16,895 nucleotides of DNA from NCBI GenBank assembly GCA_036260075.1, contig DATAAM010000215.1:1-16895 (forward strand), in the 5' to 3' direction. The stretch is from DATAAM01 sp036260075 (GTDB lineage Bacteria > Actinomycetota > Acidimicrobiia > Acidimicrobiales > JAHWLA01). Both the position numbers and the translations under genes were made by a program. Position 1 is the first letter of the stretch. Every line of letters starts with the position of its first letter. Positions 1-7,360 of this stretch are shown piece after piece. The notes beneath the pieces were generated by a model that made no database searches, was not told the origin of the DNA, and saw only the letters and a list, made by a program, of their open reading frames with translations.

Positions 1-89
1 CCTCCCGACGCCGCGTCTGAGGTCGAGAACGCCTGATCGCGCATTTTTCCTCGTCCTCGGCACTCGATCTGCCGATGTACAGACGAGAG

Positions 90-95
90 AGGAGG
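90..95 (+). promoter_or_regulatory. Strong ribosome binding site for the 45-aa ORF
   Basis: AGGAGG lies five bases upstream of ATG 101. It is the clearest Shine-Dalgarno site on the plus strand of this window and decides the start of the small ORF. The 60 bases before it include an AT-richer patch (42-50) that could hold a promoter, but I see no convincing hexamers. Confidence 0.6.
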
Positions 96-100
96 ACGCG

Positions 101-238
101 ATGGACGAGCGCCTGCGCAGCTGGCATCCCAACCGGGAGGAGCTGGAGAGGATCCTCGCCGAGATGCGTCCGATCATCGCCGAGTTCGCCCGCCGGGCGC
201 GCGACGAGACGGCGATGGCGAGCGGCAACCCCCGCTAG
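101..238 (+). CDS. Small charged protein of 45 aa, unknown function
   Basis: A short ORF starts at ATG 101 and ends with TAG at 236-238. A textbook Shine-Dalgarno site (AGGAGG, 90-95) lies five bases before the ATG, which is the main reason to believe it, because most genes here lack such a site. The peptide (MDERLRSWHPNREEL...) is rich in Glu and Arg and looks like one amphipathic helix from about residue 12 to 37, with no cysteines, signal peptide or membrane segment. Its stop overlaps the stop of the converging zinc-ribbon gene on a shared CTAG. The frame stays open back to the window edge, so a longer protein entering from the left cannot be excluded, although the ribosome site argues against that. 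I do not recognise a family. Confidence 0.5.
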   Translation: MDERLRSWHPNREELERILAEMRPIIAEFARRARDETAMASGNPR

Positions 239-432
239 CGGCGTCGGGGCATCAGCACCGACGACCGGTCGCCCCGGCCGCGGAACGCGCCGGTGGAGCA
301 GTCCTCGTCCCAGCGGGCACCGCACGTGGTGCACTCGCAGGAGTCCATGTTGACCGAGGCGAGGTAGAGACGGCTCACGTCGTGGGACGTGCAGAAGGGG
401 CACCCGTAGTTGCGGGCTTCCGTCGTGACCAC
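235..432 (-). CDS. Small zinc-ribbon protein, 65 aa
   Basis: This 65-aa protein begins with GTG (432-430). Cysteines at 11 and 14 (CPFC) and at 34 and 37 (CTTC), plus C32 and C45, form a probable treble-clef or zinc-ribbon fold. The C-terminus is Arg-rich (ends MPRRR), which suggests nucleic-acid contact, but that is inference. The start is supported by a TANNNT hexamer (TAGCCT, 446-441) eight bases upstream and no Shine-Dalgarno site, a leaderless arrangement. Its stop shares CTAG (235-238) with the converging 45-aa ORF. It is divergent from the hydratase gene, 61 bp away. No specific family is recognised beyond the metal-binding pattern. Confidence 0.75.
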   Translation of the reverse strand: MVTTEARNYGCPFCTSHDVSRLYLASVNMDSCECTTCGARWDEDCSTGAFRGRGDRSSVLMPRRR

Positions 433-440
433 CGGCCCTC

Positions 441-446
441 AGGCTA
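441..446 (-). promoter_or_regulatory. Putative -10 element (TAGCCT) for the 65-aa zinc-ribbon gene, leaderless
   Basis: TAGCCT on the minus strand fits the actinobacterial -10 consensus TANNNT. It ends eight bases before GTG 432, so transcription would start at or next to the start codon. No clear -35 is seen. Confidence 0.45.
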
Positions 447-480
447 GTCACTCGGCCGGCCTGCGCCGGGCATGTGCCGG

Positions 481-486
481 TAACGT
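481..486 (+). promoter_or_regulatory. Putative -10 element (TAACGT) for the hydratase gene, leaderless
   Basis: TAACGT fits TANNNT and ends seven bases before ATG 494, where no Shine-Dalgarno site is present. Together with 441-446 it makes a compact divergent promoter pair between the zinc-ribbon gene and the hydratase. Confidence 0.45.
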
Positions 487-493
487 CGCCCTC

Positions 494-1258
494 ATGGTCG
501 AGTACGAGGAGCACGGGCGCGTCGCCGTCATCACCATCCGCCGCCCCGAGGCCCGCAATGCCGTCAACGGCGAGGTGGCCCGGGGCATCGAGGCGGCCCT
601 CGACCGGCTCGAGGGCGACGGCGACTGCTGGGTCGGGGTGCTGACCGGCGAGGGGCCGGTGTTCTCAGCGGGCGCCGACCTGAAGGAGATCGCCGCGGGC
701 CGGGCGGGCGAGCTGGCCACCGAGAAGGGCGGCTTCGCAGGCATCGCCCGGCGCGACCGGCGCAAGCCCGTCGTCGCCGCCGTCACAGGGCCGGCCTTGG
801 CGGGCGGCACCGAGATCGTGCTCTCGTGCGACCTCGTCGTGGCGGCCCGCTCGGCGACGTTCGGGCTGCCCGAGGTGAAGCGCTCCCTGGTGGCGGGCGC
901 GGGCGGGCTGTTCCGGCTCCCTCGCCTGCTGGGCCAGAACGTGGCCATGGAGGCGGCGCTCACCGGCGACCCCATCACCGCCGAGCGCGCCCACCAGCTC
1001 GGGATGGTGAACGACGTGGTCGAAGAAGGCGACGACGTGCTGAAGCGGGCGCTGGCGTTGGCCGAGCGCGTCGCCGCCAACGCCCCCATCGCCGTGTGGG
1101 AGAGTCGCCAGGTCGTCCTCGCCGCCCAACACGCCGACGAGGACACCCTCTGGCGCATGACCACCGAGGCGTTCGTCGCCGTCATGCAGACGGAGGACTT
1201 CGCCGAGGGGCCACGGGCCTTCATCGAGAAGCGCCCCCCGGAGTGGAAGGGCCGCTGA
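494..1258 (+). CDS. Enoyl-CoA hydratase/isomerase (crotonase) family protein
   Basis: A 254-aa crotonase-fold enzyme of normal length for single-domain enoyl-CoA hydratases, which add water across the 2,3 double bond of enoyl-CoA in beta-oxidation or related acyl-CoA pathways. The oxyanion-hole segment FSAGADLKE is at about 57-65, and the second one, ALAGGTE, is at 101-107. Both catalytic glutamates of true hydratases appear kept: E107 (GGTE) and E127 (FGLPE). The C-terminus carries the usual acyl-pocket helices (EDFAEGPRAFIEKRPPEWKGR). The frame is open further upstream to 410, but ATG 494 gives the canonical N-terminus and sits seven bases after a TANNNT hexamer. The exact acyl substrate cannot be read from the sequence. 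It stands alone and converges on the Nudix gene. Confidence 0.92.
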   Translation: MVEYEEHGRVAVITIRRPEARNAVNGEVARGIEAALDRLEGDGDCWVGVLTGEGPVFSAGADLKEIAAGRAGELATEKGGFAGIARRDRRKPVVAAVTGPALAGGTEIVLSCDLVVAARSATFGLPEVKRSLVAGAGGLFRLPRLLGQNVAMEAALTGDPITAERAHQLGMVNDVVEEGDDVLKRALALAERVAANAPIAVWESRQVVLAAQHADEDTLWRMTTEAFVAVMQTEDFAEGPRAFIEKRPPEWKGR

Positions 1259-1265
1259 CCCGGCA

Positions 1266-1312
1266 GCGCCGACCGACGGCGCTCAGGTGATCACGGGGAT
1301 GATCCCGTGATC
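1266..1312. terminator. Two hairpins at the convergent hydratase/Nudix ends
   Basis: A perfect 6-bp GC hairpin (GCGCCG/CGGCGC, 1266-1271 and 1277-1282, 5-base loop) fills the 24-bp gap between the convergent stops. A second perfect 9-bp inverted repeat (GATCACGGG/CCCGTGATC, 1289-1297 and 1304-1312, 6-base loop) lies within the last codons of the Nudix gene. Neither has a T tract, so a shared bidirectional terminator is plausible but unproven. Confidence 0.4.
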
Positions 1313-1684
1313 GTGGAGGAACTCCGCCAGGCCCTCGACCAGTGGCAGCTCGGCCACCTGCGGCAACGGCACCCACGCCGCTTCCGCGGCGTCGTCGCCG
1401 GGGACGGGCGGACGCCCCTCGAGCACCTCCACGTGGAAGTCGAGGATCACGAAGTGGTGGTCGTCGCCGATCCGCTCCACCCAGCCCACCAGCTCGCCGC
1501 ACACGCCCTCGATGGCGGTCTCCTCCACCAGCTCGCGCACCACCGCCTCGGCCAGGGTCTCCCCCGGCTGCACCCGCCCGCCCGGCACGGACCACTCCCC
1601 CGCCGCGGGCCCGCGGCCCCGGCGCACCATGAGCAGCCGCTCGTTGTCGACGGCCACGGCGCCCACGCAGACCTCAGGCGTCAT
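1283..1684 (-). CDS. Nudix hydrolase family protein
   Basis: A 133-aa single-domain Nudix protein, which would hydrolyse a nucleoside diphosphate linked to another group. The Nudix box runs from G36 to I58: G36-x5-E42-x7-R50-E51-x2-E54-E55, with Ala (A57) where the consensus has Gly. The metal-binding glutamates are all present, so it is probably active. The N-terminal strand (VCVGAVAVDNERLLMVRRG) and the WSVPGGRVQPGE turn resemble MutT/ADP-ribose pyrophosphatase-like members, but substrate cannot be assigned. Its ATG (1684) overlaps the end of the upstream GNAT gene by 11 bp, so the two are probably co-transcribed and translationally coupled. Confidence 0.9.
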   Translation of the reverse strand: MTPEVCVGAVAVDNERLLMVRRGRGPAAGEWSVPGGRVQPGETLAEAVVRELVEETAIEGVCGELVGWVERIGDDHHFVILDFHVEVLEGRPPVPGDDAAEAAWVPLPQVAELPLVEGLAEFLHDHGIIPVIT

Positions 1685-2147
1685 CGGCCAACCGGTGGTG
1701 CATGACGAGCAGCCGGGCGCTGAACCCCGACGCCTCGAAGAAGTTCTTGGTGGCCCGCGCTCCCGGCAGCGCCAAGGCGTCGACGCCGATGCAGCCGCGC
1801 TCCCGGAACCAGGCCAGGAGCTCTCCCATCATCGCCTCCCCGACGGCCACGCCCCGCGCCTCGGCCTCCACGAACAGCTCCCTGATCACGCCCAGCGCCT
1901 GCCCGTCGCGCAGCCGCTCGACGCAACCGGTGGCCAGGCCCACGACCACGTCATCGACCGTCCCCGCGACCACCACGGCGTCGTCGGCGGCGATGTCGTC
2001 GGCCAGCGACTCGGCATCGGCCCGTGCCTCTCGGTTCACGAACAGCGCGCCGCCCCGCACCTGGGAGCCCAGCTCCTCGCGGGCGGCCCGCCACAGCTCG
2101 GCCAACCGCGGGACGTCGGCAGCGGTGGCCCGGCGCGCCCCCTCCAC
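1674..2147 (-). CDS. GNAT family N-acetyltransferase
   Basis: A 157-aa acetyltransferase of the GNAT fold, which transfers acetyl from acetyl-CoA to an amine. The N-terminus (RRATAADVPRLAELWRAAREE) is the usual beta1-alpha1 opening. Motif A is at about 89-112: RELFVEAEARGVAVGEAMMGELL, with the R-x-x-G-x-G signature present as R98-G-V-A101-V-G103, so one consensus glycine is Ala. The tail (ATKNFFEASGFSARLLVMHHRL) matches the GNAT beta6-beta7 end. I chose GTG 2147, five bases after the stop of the 163-aa gene. The frame is open far upstream, but that part is a shadow of other genes. The acceptor substrate is unknown. It sits between the 163-aa gene and Nudix in one minus-strand run. Confidence 0.85.
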   Translation of the reverse strand: MEGARRATAADVPRLAELWRAAREELGSQVRGGALFVNREARADAESLADDIAADDAVVVAGTVDDVVVGLATGCVERLRDGQALGVIRELFVEAEARGVAVGEAMMGELLAWFRERGCIGVDALALPGARATKNFFEASGFSARLLVMHHRLADDA

Positions 2148-2152
2148 GTGCG

Positions 2153-2644
2153 TCAGTCGGCCGACTGCAGCTGCTGGATGCGAGCCAGGATCGTGCGCCG
2201 GTTGCGGGTGGCGGCCTCGTAGCGGCGCACGGCTTCGAGCTCCTCGGTCGCCAGCCCGGCCAACCGGGGCACCACCTGGGAAGCCGCCAACGAGTCGTAG
2301 CCCGGGATGGCCAGCGTGTCGGCCGACGGCCGCACGGCGCCGTTGTCGGGCACCGGCTTCGCCCGGGCGGGAGCCGACGCCGCGGCCGCACGGGGCGGCG
2401 GGGCGTGCCCGTTCTCGGCGCCCGTGAACCGGCGGACCACCTTCTCCGCCTCCTTCTGGCCTTGGGCCACGGCGAACTGCCCCACCATGCGGGCCATCGT
2501 CGTCTGCGCCTGCACCTGCGTGCGGCCCCGCTCCACCAGCCTGGGCAGCTCGTCGCGGGCGACCAGCGCCAGGCCCAGCGGGGCGTAGACGAAGAGGTCG
2601 AGCGCCTGGTCGAGCGGGCTCTTCTTCTCGGTCACGGGCGCCAT
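2153..2644 (-). CDS. Conserved actinobacterial-type protein of unknown function, 163 aa
   Basis: A 163-aa protein in three parts. Residues 1-75 (LDQALDLFVYAPLGLALVARDELPRLVERGR...) form amphipathic helices with a short hydrophobic stretch. Residues 76-107 are a Pro/Ala-rich linker. The C-terminus (about 110-160, LAIPGYDSLAASQVVPRLAGLATEELEAVRRYEAATRNRRTIL) resembles a small helical module often seen at the ends of actinobacterial hypothetical proteins, with a tyrosine-aspartate turn followed by E-L-x-x-V-x-x-Y-E. Function is unknown; a peripheral membrane role is a guess from the first half. ATG 2644 directly abuts a GAGG, so an alternative GTG at 2635 is possible. The GNAT gene follows after five bases. 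Confidence 0.75.
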   Translation of the reverse strand: MAPVTEKKSPLDQALDLFVYAPLGLALVARDELPRLVERGRTQVQAQTTMARMVGQFAVAQGQKEAEKVVRRFTGAENGHAPPPRAAAASAPARAKPVPDNGAVRPSADTLAIPGYDSLAASQVVPRLAGLATEELEAVRRYEAATRNRRTILARIQQLQSAD

Positions 2645-2695
2645 CCTCGCAGGACGCGGGAGGGATGGTGAAACGCCGACCGACCGGGGAGGCGG

Positions 2696-3151
2696 CTACA
2701 CGCAGTCGCGGCAGTACATCCGCTTCGAATCCGCCAGCTGGCTCGGATGCTTCACGAGGAAGCAGGACTGGCAGACGAACTCGTCGGGCTGCTTGGGCAG
2801 CACCTTGAGCGCGGTGTCTCCCCGCTCGTCGGGCTCGGGGGTCTCGTCGTCCTCGTCCTCCTCGTCCTCGACGACGAGCTTCTCCTTCAGGATCTCGTCG
2901 AGGCTGGCCTCCACGTCGTCGACGTCGACGTCCTCGTCCTCGTCGAGCTCCTCGTCCTCTTCGCCGGCGACGACCGGCGCCGCAGCCTCCTCCTCGTCGA
3001 GCTCCTCTTCTTCGTCGACCAGGTCGACGGCCACGTCGTCGTCGTCGAGGAGATCCTCGTCGTCGGGGAGCTCGTCGAGGTCGGCCTCGTCGAGGTCCTC
3101 GGGCTCCTCTTCGTCGTCGAGCAGGTCGTCTTCGGGCTCGTCCTCGGCCAT
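2696..3151 (-). CDS. DUF4193-type acidic zinc-ribbon protein with long acidic N-terminus
   Basis: A 151-aa protein. The last 40 residues (ALKVLPKQPDEFVCQSCFLVKHPSQLADSKRMYCRDCV) match the hallmark end of the actinobacterial DUF4193 family as I know it, with zinc-ligand pairs C127/C130 and C147/C150. Residues 1-112 are almost entirely Asp and Glu with Leu/Val, apart from a short helix-like piece at 81-94 (EASLDEILKEKLVV). Usual family members are around 100 aa, so the acidic part is long. ATG 3151 is chosen because AGAGGA (3162-3157) lies five bases upstream; the frame is open to 3238 but those codons look non-coding. No molecular function is established to my knowledge. The coding strand is a run of GAG/GAC codons. 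Confidence 0.88.
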   Translation of the reverse strand: MAEDEPEDDLLDDEEEPEDLDEADLDELPDDEDLLDDDDVAVDLVDEEEELDEEEAAAPVVAGEEDEELDEDEDVDVDDVEASLDEILKEKLVVEDEEDEDDETPEPDERGDTALKVLPKQPDEFVCQSCFLVKHPSQLADSKRMYCRDCV

Positions 3152-3184
3152 TCCGTTCCTCTGGGCGGCGTTTGTGCGGCGGGA

Positions 3185-3190
3185 ACCATA
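3185..3190 (-). promoter_or_regulatory. Putative -10 element (TATGGT) for the DUF4193-type gene
   Basis: TATGGT on the minus strand fits TANNNT and lies 33 bases before ATG 3151, leaving a leader of about 27 bases that contains the AGAGGA ribosome site. No good -35 is visible, which is common in this kind of genome. Confidence 0.4.
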
Positions 3191-3286
3191 CACCCGCCCG
3201 CGCGACTGTTCTCTGCGCTGCGGTGACGGTCGTCGCACCCGTCGGCGACTGGCGCGAGGCGGTGCTCGGCGGGCGTGCGGTGGAGG

Positions 3287-3380
3287 CCCAGGAAGCCGTT
3301 GGTGCCGTCCGTCTCCCGACGACCGCCCGTCGAAGACGAGCGGACGGGTGCTTGGGACGTTCTCTACTTGGCTTCCTGGG
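3287..3380. repeat. Nested inverted repeat, possible structured RNA or cruciform
   Basis: The outer arms CCCAGGAAGCC (3287-3297) and GGCTTCCTGGG (3370-3380) are perfectly complementary over 11 bp. Inside them CCGTCCG (3305-3311) pairs with CGGACGG (3341-3347), TCT (3312-3314) with AGA (3334-3336), and CGACG (3317-3321) with CGTCG (3328-3332) around a six-base loop. All pairs are nested in the right order, giving one long hairpin with a large asymmetric bulge on the right side (3348-3369). No known RNA family was recognised and the transcribed strand is unclear. Confidence 0.55.
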
Positions 3381-3552
3381 AACCCCCGCTACCCTCGACG
3401 GCCCCCTTCGCGCACCGATGTCCGGTTGCTCGAAGGCCCACGACCTGGCCATTGGGGCGTCTCGGAATGTGGTCACTTTCGCGAGGCGCGGGGCCGTCGT
3501 CAAGGGGCTCTCGCCGGCTTTTCCGTCGCCGCAGGTCAGGGCCGTCGCGCCG

Positions 3553-4194
3553 TCAGCGGAAGCGGGCCCGGAGGGCCAGGACGTCGGCCACGTAGACCAC
3601 CGTGTGGGGCTTGGGCCCCTGCTCGCGCACCGACCGGAGGCCCTGGTAGTAGGCCGCCAGGGCGGCGGCCGGGTCGCCCTCGCAGCGGTCGAGCAGGTAG
3701 CGGAGGAAGCGGGCGGACAGGCGGATGTTGTCGACCGGCCGCCCCGGGTCGAGCCGGGCCCCGCCGAGCAGCGAGCGGTTCGTCAGCTCGACGGTGGCGG
3801 GCATCAGCTGGCCGATGCCGCGGGCCCCGATCGAGGACACCTTGTCGTTCTGCCAGCCCGACTCGAGCCAGGTGACCGCCTTGAGGAGGTCGGCGGGAAC
3901 CCCGAAGTCGCGGGCGGCCCGGTCGAAGTGGGGAACGAGGGCCAACCGCTCGGGTGACTGCCGCAGCTTGGCCGGGAGCCGGGACGCGTCGGCGCCCGCC
4001 AGCCTGAGGGTGGCGCCCGCGCGGATGCGATGGGGATCGCGGATGCCGTTGGCGGCGACCAGGGCGTCGACCGTGGTGCCGTGCCTGCGGGCGATGGAGG
4101 CGAGCGTGTCGCCGCGCTGCACCCGGTAGGACGTGGCCGCCCCGCCGCCTGCGAGGAGCCCGGCCAGGACGACGACGGCGACGGCGCGCCTCAC
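3553..4194 (-). CDS. Secreted LysM-SLT lytic transglycosylase
   Basis: A 213-aa exported wall enzyme. Residues 1-21 (MRRAVAVVVLAGLLAGGGAAT) are a signal peptide. One LysM domain follows (about 22-66, SYRVQRGDTLASIARRHGTT...IRAGATLRL), which binds N-acetylglucosamine-containing glycan. A goose-lysozyme/SLT-type transglycosylase domain runs from about residue 80 to the end. The catalytic glutamate is in AVTWLESGW, followed by the family motif GARGIGQLMPAT and the late AAYYQG segment. It would cleave the MurNAc-GlcNAc bond to leave a 1,6-anhydro end. GTG 4194 overlaps the stop of the M23 gene as GTGA, so the two are translationally coupled; a GTG two codons upstream is also possible. It is the last gene of this two-gene unit. 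Confidence 0.92.
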   Translation of the reverse strand: MRRAVAVVVLAGLLAGGGAATSYRVQRGDTLASIARRHGTTVDALVAANGIRDPHRIRAGATLRLAGADASRLPAKLRQSPERLALVPHFDRAARDFGVPADLLKAVTWLESGWQNDKVSSIGARGIGQLMPATVELTNRSLLGGARLDPGRPVDNIRLSARFLRYLLDRCEGDPAAALAAYYQGLRSVREQGPKPHTVVYVADVLALRARFR

Positions 4195-5024
4195 CGGCAC
4201 CACTTCGAGATCGTGTGCACCGGGTTGACCGGCTCCGTGCCGCCGACGTGGATCTCGAAGTGGAGGTGGGGGGTGAGGCCCTCGGCGTTGCCGGTGGAGC
4301 CGACCGTGCCGACGCGGGTGCCCCGCTCGACCCGGCCCGGCCCTGCTTCCAGCTTGTCGAGGTGGGCGCCGTAGTAGCGGTGGCCGTCGTCGCCGTGGAG
4401 GTAGAACGCGTTGCCTGCCACCTTGCCGCTTGCGTGTGTGATGCGCCCGCCGACGGGCGCCAACACCGGGGTACCCCGGTGGGCGAACAGGTCGGTGCCG
4501 CGGTGGGCGCGGCCGCCCGGGCGGGGGTGGCCCCAGCTGTCGGAGAACCACACCTGGCCGTCGACCGGGCACAGCCACGGCTCGGCGGCACCGGGCACGG
4601 CCAGCGTGGCCCCGATGCGGATGAGGCTGGGGTTCTTCAGGTTGTTGGCCTTGGCCAGCTCGGCCGCGGTGGTGCCGTACTTGGCGGCGATGCGGGCCAG
4701 GTTCTCGCCCTGCTTCACCGTGTGCTGTCGCGGCCCGTCGCCGCCGACCACCACCTGCTTGGTGGACAGGCCCCTGGCCGAAGCGGGCTTGGAGGACGAG
4801 GCCGGCTGGGGCTTGGCGGGCAGGCTGAGGACCTGTCCCTCGCGGATGAGGTCGGGGTCCTTGAGCTTGTTGGCCGAGGCCAGGTCGGACGTGGTCGTGC
4901 CGTGCTTGCGGGCGATGCGGTCGAGCGTGTCGCCCCGTGTGACCTTGTACGTGCTCGTCGCCGCCTGCCCGGCCAACGCGAAGCCCAGGACGACGGCGAG
5001 GGCGCGGAATCGGCGCAGCTGCAA
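4191..5024 (-). CDS. Secreted LysM-LysM-M23 peptidoglycan endopeptidase
   Basis: A 277-aa exported protein. A signal peptide occupies about 1-23 (MQLRRFRALAVVLGFALAGQAAT). Two LysM repeats (about 25-69 and 100-144) are joined by a Ser/Pro/Lys linker. A C-terminal M23 (LytM-like) metallopeptidase domain (about 150-268) carries the zinc ligands H174 and D178 (HRGTD) and H255 (H253-L-H255), with H221 as a catalytic candidate, so it should be active on peptide cross-links. Start is TTG 5024, preceded by GGAAGGAGG with GGAGG six bases away; an overlapping GTG at 5031 is in another frame. It sits behind its own promoter (5059-5088) and overlaps the SLT gene as GTGA. The two enzymes would cut peptide and glycan bonds of the same wall. 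Confidence 0.93.
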   Translation of the reverse strand: MQLRRFRALAVVLGFALAGQAATSTYKVTRGDTLDRIARKHGTTTSDLASANKLKDPDLIREGQVLSLPAKPQPASSSKPASARGLSTKQVVVGGDGPRQHTVKQGENLARIAAKYGTTAAELAKANNLKNPSLIRIGATLAVPGAAEPWLCPVDGQVWFSDSWGHPRPGGRAHRGTDLFAHRGTPVLAPVGGRITHASGKVAGNAFYLHGDDGHRYYGAHLDKLEAGPGRVERGTRVGTVGSTGNAEGLTPHLHFEIHVGGTEPVNPVHTISKWCR

Positions 5025-5030
5025 CGAACA

Positions 5031-5039
5031 CCTCCTTCC
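5031..5039 (-). promoter_or_regulatory. Strong ribosome binding site deciding a TTG start
   Basis: GGAAGGAGG on the minus strand ends six bases before TTG 5024. It fixes the uncommon TTG as the start of the M23 gene, which then begins directly with a normal signal peptide. Confidence 0.7.
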
Positions 5040-5058
5040 GCCCCCGAGCGCGACCCTC

Positions 5059-5088
5059 AGTTTACTTTCTCAACATCGTCAACTTCAA
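5059..5088 (-). promoter_or_regulatory. Putative promoter of the LysM wall-hydrolase operon
   Basis: On the minus strand TTGAAG (5088-5083) and TAAACT (5064-5059) are separated by 18 bases, a reasonable housekeeping-type -35/-10 pair. Transcription would begin near 5052 and leave a leader of about 28 bases holding the GGAAGGAGG site. The patch is visibly AT-richer than its surroundings. The rest of the 5025-5146 gap holds a short GC hairpin (GGCGC/GCGCC, 5102-5106 and 5113-5117) that could help end the ThyX-like transcript. Confidence 0.5.
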
Positions 5089-5146
5089 CCCCAAGCTGAA
5101 TGGCGCCGTGCCGCGCCGGTCCAGAACAAGAGAAGGGGGCCGCTGG

Positions 5147-6751
<1,605 letters not shown>

Positions 6752-6775
6752 GGGTTCCCGAGGGTACCCGGGGGC

Positions 6776-7360
6776 CTACACGACGACGCGGATCGCGTCG
6801 GGCCGCACCCGCACCGACAGGTTGCGGCCCAGCCCCACCCGCACGCCGTCGACCAGGACGGGCAGCAGCCGGGGCAGGGTGAGCTGCACGGCCGCCGTAC
6901 GCCGCTCCTTGATCCCCGGGTGCGGGAGGTGGACGCCGTGGTGCAGGCGGGCCCGCACCTTGAGGCGGTCGGCGGGCGGCAGACGCGCCTCGTAGGTGTC
7001 GAGCAGCCCGTCGCCGGGGTGGGCCCGGGGGCCGAGGTTCCACGCGCCCCGCCACTGGGCGTTCATGGCCACGAAGGCGTACGACCACGACCGGGTGCTC
7101 GCCAGGAGGTGGGCGGTGAACAGGTGCAGGCGGCCGTCCACCAGCACCTCTCCCAGGTCGACCGGGAAGGCCACGTCGAGGCGGCCCCGGCCGCCCAGCG
7201 TGCGGCACAGGTCGCCGCCGGTCAGGCCCAGCACGGGGAACGGTCCGCCGTCGCGGCGGGCCGCCTCCAGCACGGCCCGGGCCTCGGCGTCGCCGCCCAC
7301 CACGACCTCGGGGGCCTCGGTCGCCGGCTCGCCGTAGGGCTCGCCCTTCTTGATCGTCAT
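6776..7360 (-). CDS. Diacylglycerol-kinase C-terminal-like protein without a catalytic domain
   Basis: A 194-aa protein. Residues 65-194 resemble the C-terminal beta-sandwich domain of YegS/DgkB-type lipid kinases: FPVDLGEVLVDGRLHLFTAHLL (65-86), MNAQWRGAWNLGPRAHPGDGLLD (99-121), HLPHPGIKERR (144-154) and a final LVDGVRVG...LSVRVRPDAIRVVV (169-194). The N-terminal nucleotide-binding half of such kinases, with its GGDGT motif, is absent; residues 1-60 instead hold a short unrelated segment (GLTGGDLCRTLGG at 45-57). So it is probably not a kinase by itself. ATG 7360 overlaps the helY stop as ATGA, implying coupled translation. No signal peptide or membrane segment is seen. The family link is by pattern recognition only. 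Confidence 0.6.
   Translation of the reverse strand: MTIKKGEPYGEPATEAPEVVVGGDAEARAVLEAARRDGGPFPVLGLTGGDLCRTLGGRGRLDVAFPVDLGEVLVDGRLHLFTAHLLASTRSWSYAFVAMNAQWRGAWNLGPRAHPGDGLLDTYEARLPPADRLKVRARLHHGVHLPHPGIKERRTAAVQLTLPRLLPVLVDGVRVGLGRNLSVRVRPDAIRVVV

Larger units (their letters stand above)
3152..3552. other. Gene-free intergenic region of about 400 bp
   Basis: No open frame in this stretch has protein-like composition on either strand; the frames that cross it are extensions of shadow ORFs. It holds the promoter of the DUF4193-type gene at its left end and a striking nested inverted repeat at 3287-3380. There is also a smaller hairpin (CCTTCG/CGAAGG, 3405-3410 and 3431-3436). The part from 3440 to 3552, just after the SLT transglycosylase stop, shows only weak GC-rich inverted repeats and no T tract. 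Confidence 0.6.

Noticed and set aside
1..36. End of an upstream plus-strand gene (frame 1 reads to TGA at 34-36)
   Set aside because: Eleven codons are too few to support a coding call in DNA with this base composition.
448..1224. 258-aa open frame on the minus strand opposite the hydratase
   Set aside because: Its composition (Ser, Arg, Ala, Thr) is that of an antisense shadow in GC-rich DNA, while the plus frame has a complete crotonase signature.
2790..3150. Trinucleotide repeat-like tract (GTCGTC/CTCGTC on the plus strand) as a microsatellite or repeat array
   Set aside because: It is explained by Asp and Glu codons of the acidic protein and is not an exact tandem repeat. Its slippage potential is mentioned under that gene instead.
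1674..3503. 609-aa open frame on the minus strand
   Set aside because: Only the last 157 codons are protein-like (the GNAT domain). The rest is low-complexity Arg/Gly/Pro that overlaps the 163-aa and DUF4193-type genes in another frame.
3418..3552. Possible plus-strand gene from ATG 3418, with TACCCT upstream at 3390-3395
   Set aside because: The frame runs on into antisense of the SLT gene, has no ribosome site, and its product has no protein-like pattern.
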